From positions 1 through 64,000 of the forward strand of contig JBAOII010000009.1 in the NCBI GenBank assembly GCA_037045685.1: a DNA stretch of 64,000 nucleotides. The letters are read 5' to 3'. Shown here piece after piece: positions 1-12,372 of the stretch (positions within the stretch are counted from its first letter, which is position 1; every line of letters starts with the position of its first letter). The translations under genes and the position numbers were made by a program. The notes below the pieces were generated by a model that made no database searches, was not told the origin of the DNA, and was given only the letters and a program-made list of their open reading frames with translations. The DNA comes from Competibacter_A sp037045685. GTDB lineage: Bacteria > Pseudomonadota > Gammaproteobacteria > Competibacterales > Competibacteraceae.

Positions 1-2230
1 CTTGCCATAGCCGGCCTCGTCGCCTGTACCTTGTTTAGCGCCTGCGGGAAGAACGAGCAGGCCGCCACCTCCGCCCCTACGCCCACGCCCGCAGCGACAC
101 CCGCGCCGCGCGCCCGAAATCGCGCTCCCACCGCGCGCCGCGCAAGCCATCGTCCAACCCGCCTGGTTGCGCGAACGCCTGCCCGAGCAGACCGTGGCTT
201 ATCTGCGCATTCCGTCGGCGTGGGGGCTGTTGTCCGCCCCGAACGGGCGTCCGCTCGATCCCGCCCTCGCCAGCGAACCGCACGCCCGCATCGTCGCCGC
301 GCTCCGCGAGGCCGTGAGCAAAGATAAAACCATCGCCGATGCCGGCCTCGCGCCGGCGTTGACCTTGCTGCTGGGCGATCTGGACGCGCCGGTGGAAGTG
401 GCCGTCGTCGATGGCACTGGGGCGCTCAATCCGGCCAGCAGCACCGCTTTCCTCAGCACCCGGCTCAATGTCGCCAGCGTGGCCGATCTGAACACGCGCC
501 TCGCCGCGCTGGGGGAGGGCGCCCGGTTGCTCAAGGCGCCGCTCGATGCCGAGGGCAAAGGCGCCTTGATCGAAGGCGGCTTCGTGAAGTTCGACGCCGC
601 GACCCGGCGCCTGCACGCGCTGGCGGGCATGACGGCCACGCCCGCCCTGCTCGATCAGTTGCTCGAACAGTCGAAACAAACCCGCCCCCATCGACTGCAT
701 GACATCGAGCGGCAGATCGACAACTCCGGTCAGGGCTTGTTCGGCTGGATCAACCTGAAGGGGCTTGCGGGCATGGCCTCCGCCCAAATGCCGAACGAAC
801 CGGGCGCGGCGCTCGTGCGCGACCTGCTGGACAAGAGCCAAAGCCTGGCGTTCGGTTGGGGCACGGTTGAGGGTCGCGGTCGCTTGCAAGTCCGCCTGGA
901 GGCGCCGGGGGCCAAGCTGCTCGGCTATCTCGCCGCGCGGCAATATCGCAGCGACATCAAGACCGCCGGCAAACCGCGCTGGGCGGTCAGCCTGATGTTG
1001 CCGGACGCCGAGCGTCTGACCGTCTTCGAGAGCAACCTGACCGCCGATTTCGGCGAACAAGCGGCCAAGGAATATCGCGACGCCATCGCCATGATCGGGC
1101 AGCAGTACGGCATCGCCCCGGTGGAACTGCTGAAACTGGTCGGCCCGGAGCTGATCGGGTTCGAGGATGCCAGCGGCCGTTTCAGCGCGTTACGAGTCGG
1201 TGACCTGCAAGCGTTTTACAAAAAACTGGACGAAATGGGCCAACGCTTCGGCTGGCGGCGCGAAACCCTCAAAACCGGCAAGACCGAGGTGCAACACCTG
1301 ACGATTCCGGGTATGGCCATGGAACAGGACCAGCCGCAAAGCGAAGCGGCCAGCAAGGACGCGGCTTTTCTGAAGCTGTTCGGCCGCATGAACACCCACC
1401 TCTATTGGGTAGAAAACGGCTCTTGGCTGATTTTCGGCGAGGTGCCGCAAGCGCTTGCGGATCGGGCGGCCTCGACGCTGGATACCGACCTGGGCAACTG
1501 GCTGAAGCAGTCGCAAGGCTACGCGCCGGAAAACGCTCTACTGGGGGTTTCCGCCGTCACCCGCAACGCCCAGCGCGAGGTCTACTACGCCTATCTGGGC
1601 GGACTGCAAATGCTGGGCGACCTGCTCGGCGCCCGGATCTCGTTGGCCGACATGCCCAGCGCCAGCGCGCTCAAATTGCCCGTCGAGGGCGCCATCGGCT
1701 TGGCGCTGGAGGCCACGCCGGATCGCGTCGGTTTCACCATCGGTTACGAGCAAACGCCGATGGAAGTCCTGTTGGCCGGCGAAGGCAGCGCCCTGACCGG
1801 CTTGATGGTGGCCGGCATCGTGGCCGCCGTCGCCATTCCGGCTTACGAGGACTACACGGTGCGCGCCCAAGTCGCGAGCGTGCTGGCGGAAACCGGCCCG
1901 CTCAAGCAGGCGGTGGCGGCGTACTACGCCAAGCACAAACAATTGCCGAAATCCGACGATGAGCTAAAGCTCGACTTTGAAGGCGGTTCCGCCAAGTATC
2001 TGGAAGGGTACGGAATCGATGGCGGCGCCATCGTGCTGTACTTCGGCGACGAAGCGGATGCGGCCATCAAAGGGCTTTCTCTGCTGCTGACGCCCCACGC
2101 CGGCGCCGACGGTAGGCTGGTCTGGGTTTGCGGGAACGCCACGCCGCCGGCGGGCGCCAGAGCGCTGGTCGAATCGACGGAATACGTCAACGACGTGCCC
2201 GAAAAGTACTTGCCCCGCGATTGCCGTTGA
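1..2230 (+). CDS. Large lipoprotein with C-terminal type IV pilin-like domain (5' partial, frameshifted)
   Basis: The first ~100 bases, read in the frame starting at base 1, encode a signal peptide with a lipobox-like end (LFSAC, then GKNEQA) followed by a Pro/Ala/Thr linker. The body continues in the frame of position 2 (for example AWLRERLPEQTVAYLRIP) to the stop at 2230. One base therefore appears to be missing near 100-125, and the start codon lies upstream of the window. The body of about 540 residues matches nothing I can name with confidence; a DUF3352-like surface protein is possible. From about base 1795 the protein turns pilin-like: a hydrophobic stretch VAGIVAAVAIPAYEDYTVRA, then an amphipathic helix, and a C-terminal pair of cysteines (VWVCGN ... 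PRDC) like the pilin disulfide loop. There is no prepilin peptidase site before the helix. Likely outer-membrane or envelope anchored; function unknown. Confidence 0.7.
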
Positions 2231-2268
2231 GCTGGCCCGGCGCCGGGTTTGACCGGCGGCCCTTTGAA

Positions 2269-2377
2269 AAATCCCCTCACCCCCGACCCCTCTCCCGGAG
2301 GGCGAGGGGAGTTGGTGCCGGGGCTCTCCCGGAGGGCGCGGGAGTTGGTGCCGGGGCTCTCCCGGAGGGCGAGGGGA
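2269..2377. repeat. Short GC-rich tandem repeat between two convergent genes
   Basis: Two adjacent copies of a 33-34 base unit (2311-2343 and 2344-2377) begin GTTGGTGCCGGGGCTCTCCC. A partial third copy (2290-2310) precedes them. The units carry the CTCTCCCGGAGGG self-complementary core common in dispersed intergenic repeats of high-GC proteobacteria. The repeat lies between the convergent 3' ends of the lipoprotein gene and glgB, so it may act as a bidirectional transcript end. That role is inference. Confidence 0.6.
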
Positions 2378-2394
2378 GTTGAGGCGGGAGGCTT

Positions 2395-5859
<3,465 letters not shown>

Positions 5860-5978
5860 CGCCCTTACCTTCTTTGTAGTGCCGCCGGTTTGATTAACGT
5901 GAAAAACTTACGGGTTTATTTTAAATCAGCCGGGGATCGAACAGGCAGGAAAGAGTAAGGGAAACCATGCTGCTCTGC

Positions 5979-6014
5979 AAAAAAGATCGGGGCGACACCC
6001 GATGGGTGCCGCCC
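5979..6014 (-). terminator. Rho-independent terminator downstream of the Spy-like gene
   Basis: On the minus strand an 11-bp GC-rich stem (GGGCGGCACCC / GGGTGTCGCCC) with an ATC loop is followed after CGATC by a run of six T. It lies 26 bases beyond the stop codon at 6040 and separates this gene from glgB. Confidence 0.75.
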
Positions 6015-6039
6015 GGCGCTCGCGCGGATCGTCTGGGAA

Positions 6040-6618
6040 TTATTGCGCCGGCTGAACCGGCGGGGCGGGCGGAACCGGCTGGCCAGCCTGTCCGCGCATC
6101 ATGCGGTGCATCGGCCGGTCGGTGAAGAAATCGTCCATGACTTTTTTCTGGGCCGGGTCGAGCGCGGCGTACAGATCGCCAGCCGCCTTGGCCATGGTCT
6201 TCATGCTGGCCAGATGCTGCTCCATGCCCTGAATCCGTTCCTCGAAGTGGGCCATGGCGGTCTCGTCCTTGTCGCGCATTTCCTGCCAGTTTTTCCGCAT
6301 GGCGTCATGATGGACATCTTGGGCGCCGAGAAATGCCTTCCAGGCCGTTTCCTGTTCGGGTTTCAGCTTCAATCGCGCCGCCAGCAACTCCATCCGCTCG
6401 GCGTGGAACCGCTGCATCATGGCCATGCGCTGCTGCGGGTCGCCACCCATCCGGCCATGCCCATGCCCATGCCCCGGTCCGCCGCCCATCATCGGGCAAT
6501 CGCCCATGCCGCCGCCCATCGGGCCATGGCCGCCCCAGGGATTGGCGACGGCGACGGTGGCTAGCCCCAGGCCCACGACCGCGACGGCGGTCAATAACTT
6601 TTTGTGTAGCGTTTTCAT
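6040..6618 (-). CDS. Spy/CpxP-family (LTXXQ) periplasmic protein
   Basis: A 192-residue protein with a classic signal peptide (MKTLHKK, then hydrophobic, cleaved after VAVA). The mature N-terminus is rich in Gly, Met and His (GHGHGHGRMGG), which suggests metal binding. The rest is helical with two LTXXQ-like motifs (LKPEQ and LDPAQ), as in Spy, CpxP and CnrX relatives. These act in the periplasm as envelope-stress chaperones or metal sensors. It has its own terminator at 5979-6014. The OmpR/EnvZ-like pair lies about 0.8 kb away on the other strand beyond a Uma2 gene; a regulatory link is possible but unproven. Confidence 0.85.
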   Translation of the reverse strand: MKTLHKKLLTAVAVVGLGLATVAVANPWGGHGPMGGGMGDCPMMGGGPGHGHGHGRMGGDPQQRMAMMQRFHAERMELLAARLKLKPEQETAWKAFLGAQDVHHDAMRKNWQEMRDKDETAMAHFEERIQGMEQHLASMKTMAKAAGDLYAALDPAQKKVMDDFFTDRPMHRMMRGQAGQPVPPAPPVQPAQ

Positions 6619-6713
6619 GTTCGATTCCTCGTTGTTCGGTTGCTTCGGGGACTATTAGACGCCGCGCATGTAACCGGGATTTTTCCGGGAAAGGAGATTT
6701 GTAACGATTTATT

Positions 6714-7277
6714 TCAACCCCACAGCACCGCCAAACCGAAGGGCACGGCGGCGAACGGCGGTGCGGCGACCGTGTCTTCGTCCTTGAAGATCCCCGCCAG
6801 ACTCCACAGCCCATCGCGCAACTCGAAGGCTTCCAGCGTGCGGGCCAAGGGGTCTACCAGCCAGGCGTGCGGCACGCCGAAGCGGGCGTAGAGGGGCAGC
6901 TTCAATGCCCGATCCTTCTGGGCGGTGCTGGGCGAGAGAATTTCGCACACCCAGTCGGGCACGACTTCAAAACGGTGATCCTTCGGCAAGACCGGCATCC
7001 GCTCCCGACGCCAGCCGGCCAAGTCGGGGACGGCCACCTCGGTGTCGCGGACGAAGTGAATCTCCGGTTCCGTCAATATCCACCAGCCGCCGGGACCGCC
7101 TCGGCCTCGGTCGAAAGGGCCGCCTAACTCGACAATCAGTTCCGAATGCGCCAGCGTGTGTTTTCCGGCTGGTCGAGGCTGGGTATAAAGTTGACCTTGA
7201 ATAATTTCACCCACCACGTTGTCCGGCAAGGACATCAGCTCATCGTACAGCGTGAATTTTTCGGCGGCGTTCGGCAT
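6714..7277 (-). CDS. Uma2 family (DUF820) restriction-endonuclease-fold protein
   Basis: The 187-residue reading from the ATG at 7277 is preceded by a good ribosome site (GAGGAG, 6 bases away), so the longer frame to 7364 is not needed. It shows the Uma2 pattern: an N-terminal region with GEIIQGQLY, the nuclease-like core PDLAGWRRE, VVPDWVCEILSPST and YARFGVPHAWLVDP, and a Glu-Leu rich end. The family has the PD-(D/E)XK fold and is abundant in cyanobacteria and some proteobacteria; its function is not established. It stands alone here, divergent from the response regulator. Confidence 0.85.
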   Translation of the reverse strand: MPNAAEKFTLYDELMSLPDNVVGEIIQGQLYTQPRPAGKHTLAHSELIVELGGPFDRGRGGPGGWWILTEPEIHFVRDTEVAVPDLAGWRRERMPVLPKDHRFEVVPDWVCEILSPSTAQKDRALKLPLYARFGVPHAWLVDPLARTLEAFELRDGLWSLAGIFKDEDTVAAPPFAAVPFGLAVLWG

Positions 7278-7416
7278 GGTTCTCTCCTCGTAGGAAGCCT
7301 TGAACGAGGCCAGCGGTTTCGGTCCCCTCGGTCGGGAAAATTCCAGACCGTCCGAAACTCCCATTTGGCGGACAGTCTACAATCCCATCCTCCTTTATCG
7401 CGACACCGAAAATGCC

Positions 7417-8127
7417 ATGAGCGATCATGTTCTCATCGTGGACGACGATCCGGGTCTGCGCGAATTGCTGGCCGATTATCTGACTCGCAACGGTTTCCGG
7501 GTGACGGGCGTGGCCGACGGTCGCGGGTTGTGGGCCGCGCTGGAGCAGGGGCCGGTGGATCTGGTCATCCTCGATCTGATGCTGCCCGGCGACGATGGGT
7601 TGGTGCTGTGCCGCAACCTTCGCGCCCGGTCGCACATACCGATCATCATGCTGACCGCTCGCGGCGACGACACCGACCGCATCGTCGGCCTGGAAATGGG
7701 CGCCGACGATTATCTGCCCAAGCCGTTCAACCCGCGCGAGCTGCTGGCGCGGATCAAGAGCATCCTGCGCCGCGCCCGCAACGTGCCCGCCGAACCGGGC
7801 GAGGCGCGCTGCTTGCACTTCGCCGGCTGGACGCTGGAAGTGGCCGCCCGCCAGTTGATCGCCCCGGATGGCGTGCGGGTGCCGCTGGGCGCCGCCGATT
7901 ACCGGCTGTTGCGGGTGTTTCTCGACCATCCGCAGCGGATACTGAACCGGGATCAGTTGCTGGATTTGACCCAGGGCCGCGAGGCGACGCCGTTCGACCG
8001 CAGCATCGATGTCCAGGTCAGCCGGTTGCGGCGGCGGCTGCGCGATGATCCCCGCGAATCCGTCATCATCAAAACGGTTCGCAACGAGGGTTATCTGCTG
8101 GCCGCCCACGTCAGCCGGGAATTTTGA
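7417..8127 (+). CDS. OmpR/PhoB-family response regulator
   Basis: A 236-residue protein with an N-terminal receiver domain (acidic cluster VDDDP at 9-11, phospho-acceptor Asp53 in LVILDLMLPGDDG, the MLTARGDD switch Thr, and KPFNPRELLARI with the conserved Lys). The C-terminal half is an OmpR-type winged helix that ends in IDVQVSRLRRRLRDDP. The start is set by the ATG before SDHVLIVDDDP. The stop overlaps the start of the sensor kinase by one base (TGATG), so the two are translationally coupled. The target genes are not identifiable from the sequence. Confidence 0.95.
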   Translation: MSDHVLIVDDDPGLRELLADYLTRNGFRVTGVADGRGLWAALEQGPVDLVILDLMLPGDDGLVLCRNLRARSHIPIIMLTARGDDTDRIVGLEMGADDYLPKPFNPRELLARIKSILRRARNVPAEPGEARCLHFAGWTLEVAARQLIAPDGVRVPLGAADYRLLRVFLDHPQRILNRDQLLDLTQGREATPFDRSIDVQVSRLRRRLRDDPRESVIIKTVRNEGYLLAAHVSREF

Positions 8128-9542
8128 TGCGCTGGCTGCCGCAATCCCTGTTTGGCCGGCTGCTGCTGTTTCTGGCCGGCGGCTTGATCGTCACGCAGTT
8201 GCTGAGCGTCGCGATCCTGCTCCAGGACCGCGATCAGGCGCTGTACCACGCCATCGGCGGTCACGTCGCCCAGCGGATCGCCGCCATCGTCAACCTGCTC
8301 GATTCCTTGGACGATAGCGAACGCCAGCGGCTGGTGACGGCGCTGGATTTGCCGCCGACCCGGATCAGTCTCGATCTGCCTTGGGAAACCATCGAGCCGG
8401 ACGAACGCTATCACACCGCCCTGTTTCGCGGGCTGTTGCAGCGGCAGTTGGGACCGGATCGCCCGTTCCAGTTGGAGATCGCCGACGAGCTGCCACCCCC
8501 GCCACCGCCGGCCGAGCGCCCGCGCTGGCTCGACCCGGAGCAACCGCCGCGCCAGCGCGGCTGGACCGACCGGCCGCCGCGCTGGCGGATGCACGCCATG
8601 ATGATGGGATTGCGCAATTTCATCGTGCAGGTTCGCCTGCGCGATGACGCGACGGTGACGTTTCAGCAGGTGTTGCCGGAGGAGGTCATCGCCTGGCCGG
8701 CGCGGCTGTTGCTGATTTTGCTGGTGTTGCTGGTTTCGGTCGCGATTCTGGCCGCATTGGCGGTGCGGGCGTTGACCCGGCCGCTCGCCGTGCTGGCCGA
8801 CGCCGCCGGCGAGTTGGGCCGCGACATCCGCCGGCCGCCGCTGGATGAAGCCGGGCCGCTGGAAGTCCGCCGCGCCGCCCGCGCTTTCAACACCATGCAG
8901 GAGCGGTTGATCCGCTACATCGAGGACCGCGACCGCATTCTCGCCGCCCTCTCGCACGACCTGAAAACACCGATCACCCGGCTGCGGCTGCGTGCGGAGC
9001 TGTTGGACGAGGCCCCACTGCGGGAGAAGTTTCTGGCCGATCTCGACGACATGCAGCGGATGGCGCAAGCGTCGCTGGATTTTTTGCGCGGCGGGGAGGA
9101 CAGCGAACCCATCGCGCCGGTGGATATCAACTCTTTGTTGGAATCGTTGCAGGAAGACGCCGAGGATGTCGGCCACGAGGTGAGCATCGCCGGCGCGACC
9201 CGCCAGCCGTTGCGCTGCCGGCCGCTGGCGCTCAAACGCTGTCTGACCAATCTGGTGGACAATGCCCTGAAGTACGGCCAGCGCGCCGAAATCGCGGTCA
9301 CCGATACGCCGACCCGGCTGACGCTGATCGTCCGCGACCGTGGCCCCGGCATTCCGGCGGCGGAACTGGAACGGGTGTTCGAGCCGTTTTACCGGTTGGA
9401 GAGTTCGCGCAGCCGCGACACCGGCGGCACGGGCTTGGGCTTGAGCATCGCCCGCAACATCGCCCGCGCCCACGGCGGCGAACTGACGCTGCGCAACCAT
9501 CCGCAAGGCGGGCTGGAGGCGGTGTTGGAACTGCCGCGCTGA
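8127..9542 (+). CDS. EnvZ-like sensor histidine kinase
   Basis: A 471-residue inner-membrane kinase. TM1 spans about 11-33. A periplasmic loop (34-190) includes a proline-rich, Arg/Trp-rich segment. TM2 spans about 191-213, followed by HAMP, then HisKA with the phospho-accepting His277 (ALSHDLKTPITRLRLR) and HATPase_c with N box (LVDNALKYG), G1 (DRGPGIP), F box (FEPFYRLE) and G2 (GGTGLGLS). It forms a coupled operon with the response regulator immediately upstream. The ATG at 8127 overlaps the regulator stop; a TTG one codon earlier is less likely. The signal sensed is unknown. Confidence 0.95.
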   Translation: MRWLPQSLFGRLLLFLAGGLIVTQLLSVAILLQDRDQALYHAIGGHVAQRIAAIVNLLDSLDDSERQRLVTALDLPPTRISLDLPWETIEPDERYHTALFRGLLQRQLGPDRPFQLEIADELPPPPPPAERPRWLDPEQPPRQRGWTDRPPRWRMHAMMMGLRNFIVQVRLRDDATVTFQQVLPEEVIAWPARLLLILLVLLVSVAILAALAVRALTRPLAVLADAAGELGRDIRRPPLDEAGPLEVRRAARAFNTMQERLIRYIEDRDRILAALSHDLKTPITRLRLRAELLDEAPLREKFLADLDDMQRMAQASLDFLRGGEDSEPIAPVDINSLLESLQEDAEDVGHEVSIAGATRQPLRCRPLALKRCLTNLVDNALKYGQRAEIAVTDTPTRLTLIVRDRGPGIPAAELERVFEPFYRLESSRSRDTGGTGLGLSIARNIARAHGGELTLRNHPQGGLEAVLELPR

Positions 9543-9596
9543 TGGTGTCGCCTATACTCAAGAAGTTCCTTCACATCACCCAACGGGAGGAATTGC

Positions 9597-9845
9597 ATGG
9601 ATACCACGCCGCACAATCTGAGCACTCTGTTCGATCAACTGGGCCTGCCGTCCGATGCCGTCGCCATCAAGAATTTCATCCACTGGCACCGGCCGCTCGA
9701 TCCGAACACTCCACTACAGCAAGCATCATGGTGGACGCCGGCGCAGGCGGAGTTTCTGAGGGAAGCCATTGAGGAGGATTCGGACTGGGCCGAGCAGGTG
9801 GATGAACTGGACGCCCTGCTGCGGCCCGCGCAAGAAGCGTCTTGA
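9597..9845 (+). CDS. DUF2789 family protein
   Basis: An 82-residue protein starting MDTTPHNLSTLFDQLGLPS, with FIHWHRPL and a WWTPAQAEFLREAIEEDSDWA segment. This is the typical length and pattern of DUF2789, a small gammaproteobacterial family of unknown role. A strong ribosome site (GGGAGG) precedes the ATG. It follows the kinase by 54 bases and may be co-transcribed with it. Confidence 0.85.
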   Translation: MDTTPHNLSTLFDQLGLPSDAVAIKNFIHWHRPLDPNTPLQQASWWTPAQAEFLREAIEEDSDWAEQVDELDALLRPAQEAS

Positions 9846-9862
9846 ATCCAACCTTTCCCCAC

Positions 9863-9895
9863 CAAAAAAACGACCAGGGGGGTTTAGCCCCCTGG
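9863..9895 (-). terminator. Rho-independent terminator for the caspase-FGE gene
   Basis: A perfect 8-bp stem (CCAGGGGG / CCCCCTGG, 9874-9895) has on its minus-strand 3' side the sequence TCG followed by seven T (9864-9870 on the plus strand are A). It lies about 30 bases past the stop of the minus-strand gene at 9923. It may also serve the plus-strand DUF2789 transcript. Confidence 0.75.
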
Positions 9896-9922
9896 ACCCC
9901 TGTAAAGGGAAAAGCAAAAAGG

Positions 9923-11808
9923 TCAAAGTGTTAATGTCCTGGCGAGGCGGAACCCGACGTAGTTGACCCCGGAGCGCCGGTCGAACCCGTAGCGAGCGGC
10001 CGACCGCAACCACTCCGGTTCGCCGCCCCACGAACCGCCCCGCAGCACCCGGGGACCGCCGGAATTCGGGTCGCTGACACAACCGCAATTCGGCGCCGCT
10101 ATAAACTTCGTCGTATTCCGAACCAATCCATTCCCAGACGTTGCCGTGCAAGTCGTGCAATCCCCAAGCGTTGGCCGGAAACTGGCCGACATCGACGGTT
10201 TTTTGCCGATACACGCCTTTTTGTTCCCCACCATAGACGTAGTTGCCATCGTAGTTGGCTCGCTCGGTGCTGACCGTGGTTCCGAAATAGAACGGGGTGG
10301 TCGTTCCCGCTCGACAGGCGTATTCCCATTCGGCTTCGGTCGGCAGGCGATAAGCCTTGTCCGGTTTGCTGCGATAGCCACTCCGCGTAGGCGACCGCGT
10401 CGAGCCAAGTGACGTTGATGGCCGGGCGCCGTACTCGACCCCAGCCTTCGTCCGGCGGCTTGTTGCGTTGGGTGGCTGCGGCAAAGCGGTCGTATTCCTC
10501 GAAGGTCACGGCGTATTTGCCCAGCGCGAACGGCGCAACTTCGACCTCGTGTTGGCGTTCGTCGTCTCGCCGACTCCGGCTCGTCCGGCGGCGAGCCCAT
10601 CAGAAAACGGCCGCCGGGAATCACCACCATCAGTGGGCCCTTGGCTGCCGTCCTGGAGCCGGTCGCAAAATTCGACCGCCAGCCCTAACGCTTGGGCGGT
10701 CTGTTGTTGCAGCGTTTGCACCTGTTGCGTTGACCAGCCATGCACGTTCTGGATGGTTGGTAAAGTAGGCCGAGCTTTTGCCTTGCCGGTTGCCGGCTCT
10801 TGTGGTTTTGTTGGGAGCGGTTTTTCGTCCACGCAAGCTTTCAAAATCTCAGCCACCACAGTCCGGACCTTCAGGCTGTCATCCTCCACCATCTGCTGCA
10901 ATGCAGCGTGTGCCGCAACAACCAAGCCTTTATTGCTGTGCTGTAGCAAATCTCTCAAGGTGGCGGGCGGCGCCTTCGCGTACCCAAGGAAGAGGACTCT
11001 TCGATGGACTGCTGTAATTCAGCCGGCAACGCAGCCGGCTTGACGACCGGATGGGGATTGCGGGCAATGATGATGTCCCCTTCGGCAGCGAAGGCCCATT
11101 TCTGGGGCTTCTGCTGCGGCATCCGGTCCGCGATGCGCTCGCGGAGGTAGCGATACAAGCTCGTCGCAAGAGATCGCTCCATCGCCGTCCAAATCGGCCT
11201 CGCCGGTTTCCAGTCCTCGCACCAGCGTATCGGTGAAGATCGAGCGCACGCCTATCTCCGCTCACCGCATCGCCCTCGAAGGCGTATTGCAGCGCGTCGG
11301 AAGCGGTCAAGACAAACTGCCCGCGTCCTTGCCCTGAAATACTCCCCGATATCGACCGTCTTCGTCGGCCCTGTATGCGTCATGCCCACGGGCAAAGGCG
11401 CCGCTGTAGCAACAATCCAGGAGTAGCACTTGGCGACGCGAGTTGCATTTATTCATCAATTTGTGCAGCCAAGCCGCCGAAACCGCAGTAGAATCCGAAG
11501 ATTATTGCGGTCGGTGTCGGGCGTGGCAAAGTGCAGCTCGTCCTGTCTTCATCCTTGAGGCCGTGGCCGGAAAAATAGAACAGCAGCAAATCGTTCTTGA
11601 CGCGGTTGGCGAAGAACGCTTCGATTTCCCGGTTGACCTGATACGAAGGCTGGTTCAGCAGGGTCTTCACCGCGAAGCCACCGATGGCCGGGTCTCCCAA
11701 AACCCGCGCCAGGGCTTCGGCATCTTGGGCTGGCGCCACCAACTGCCGCAAACCCGCATCCTGGTACTCGGAAACGGCGACGATGAGGGCCGAGCGATTT
11801 TCAGCCAT
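9923..11808 (-). pseudogene. Caspase (EACC1-associated type)-HEAT-FGE-sulfatase protein, broken by many frameshifts
   Basis: Reading all minus frames in turn from the ATG at 11808 rebuilds one protein of about 630 residues. It has a caspase-like peptidase (AENRSALIVAVSEYQD; catalytic His in LLLFYFSGHGLKDE; catalytic Cys in RRQVLLLDCCYSGAFARG; then VLTASDALQYAFEGD, an EF-hand-like DLDGDGAISCDEL and the WAFAAEGDIIIARNP end). A short HEAT-like helical pair follows (LLQHSNKGLVVAAHAALQQM), then a linker (TAQALGLAVEFCDRLQDG) and an FGE-sulfatase/SUMF1 domain (MVVIPGGRFLMGSPPDE ... YRLPTEAEWEYACRAG ... HGNVWEW ... RVLRGGSWGG ... VGFRLAR). I count about eleven frame changes and saw no in-frame nonsense codon in the composite. 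It begins 6 bases after the EACC1 gene. In this family the caspase is a predicted suicide effector in a defence-like system. Confidence 0.85.
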
Positions 11809-11814
11809 CGGCGC

Positions 11815-12201
11815 TTACTCCGGCCGGTGGCGATGCAAAAAAGCTTCGATGAGCCGCTGCTGTTCGGGCGAGGGATTGCCGGTGATCTGTAGCTTGTCGC
11901 CACCCATCTCCACGGTCACGGCGGCTGGCTGATTGCGATTCGTCAGCCAAGTTTGGATCGCGTTGATGAGCGTCGTAATCACCCCGCCCGAAGCGGCCAA
12001 GGTCAGCAGCAAGGTACCCCACTCGATGACATCGCCGGCCTTGGTGTTGGCCGGCGCTGGCCCACCGGTCATGAAATCGGCCTGCACGTCCAGTTCCGAA
12101 AGCTCATCCCGCAGTTGTCGGGTCAGCCGCTCCATATCCTCGGTATCGGTATCGGGTTCGGCGTCGAGGGTTACGGTCAATTGGATGTTGTTCCCGGACA
12201 T
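11815..12201 (-). CDS. Effector-associated constant component EACC1
   Basis: The 128-residue reading starts at the ATG at 12201 behind a good ribosome site (TTGGAGA). It shows the EACC1 plan: a short beta/helix head (LTVTLDAEP, ERLTRQLRDELSEL), a Gly/Pro linker, one hydrophobic helix (WGTLLLTLAASGGVITTLI, about 61-79) and a strand-rich tail (AAVTVEMGGDKLQITG) with a final helix. EACC1 proteins are the conserved partner in predicted NTP- and protease-based conflict systems and sit next to caspase or trypsin effectors, exactly as here. It is intact, unlike its partner. The call rests on pattern memory plus context. Confidence 0.8.
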   Translation of the reverse strand: MSGNNIQLTVTLDAEPDTDTEDMERLTRQLRDELSELDVQADFMTGGPAPANTKAGDVIEWGTLLLTLAASGGVITTLINAIQTWLTNRNQPAAVTVEMGGDKLQITGNPSPEQQRLIEAFLHRHRPE

Positions 12202-12372
12202 GAAAATCTCCAAAAAGCATCAACTTGTAAGGTGGCGAAAAGTTGCCGTGCGGGTGGATTTTAAAGCGAGCAATCCGCTACGACTGACGGAAAGTGTAGT
12301 CGCGTGATCGAGGCCAATGCTAGACGAGCCAGCAGGTTAAGCTCGAATCGTCGAGCCCGATGACGGTTGCGT

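Noticed and set aside
9923..11808. Programmed frameshifting as the cause of the broken caspase gene
   Set aside because: Eleven changes at unrelated sites without slippery heptamers are not compatible with programmed recoding.
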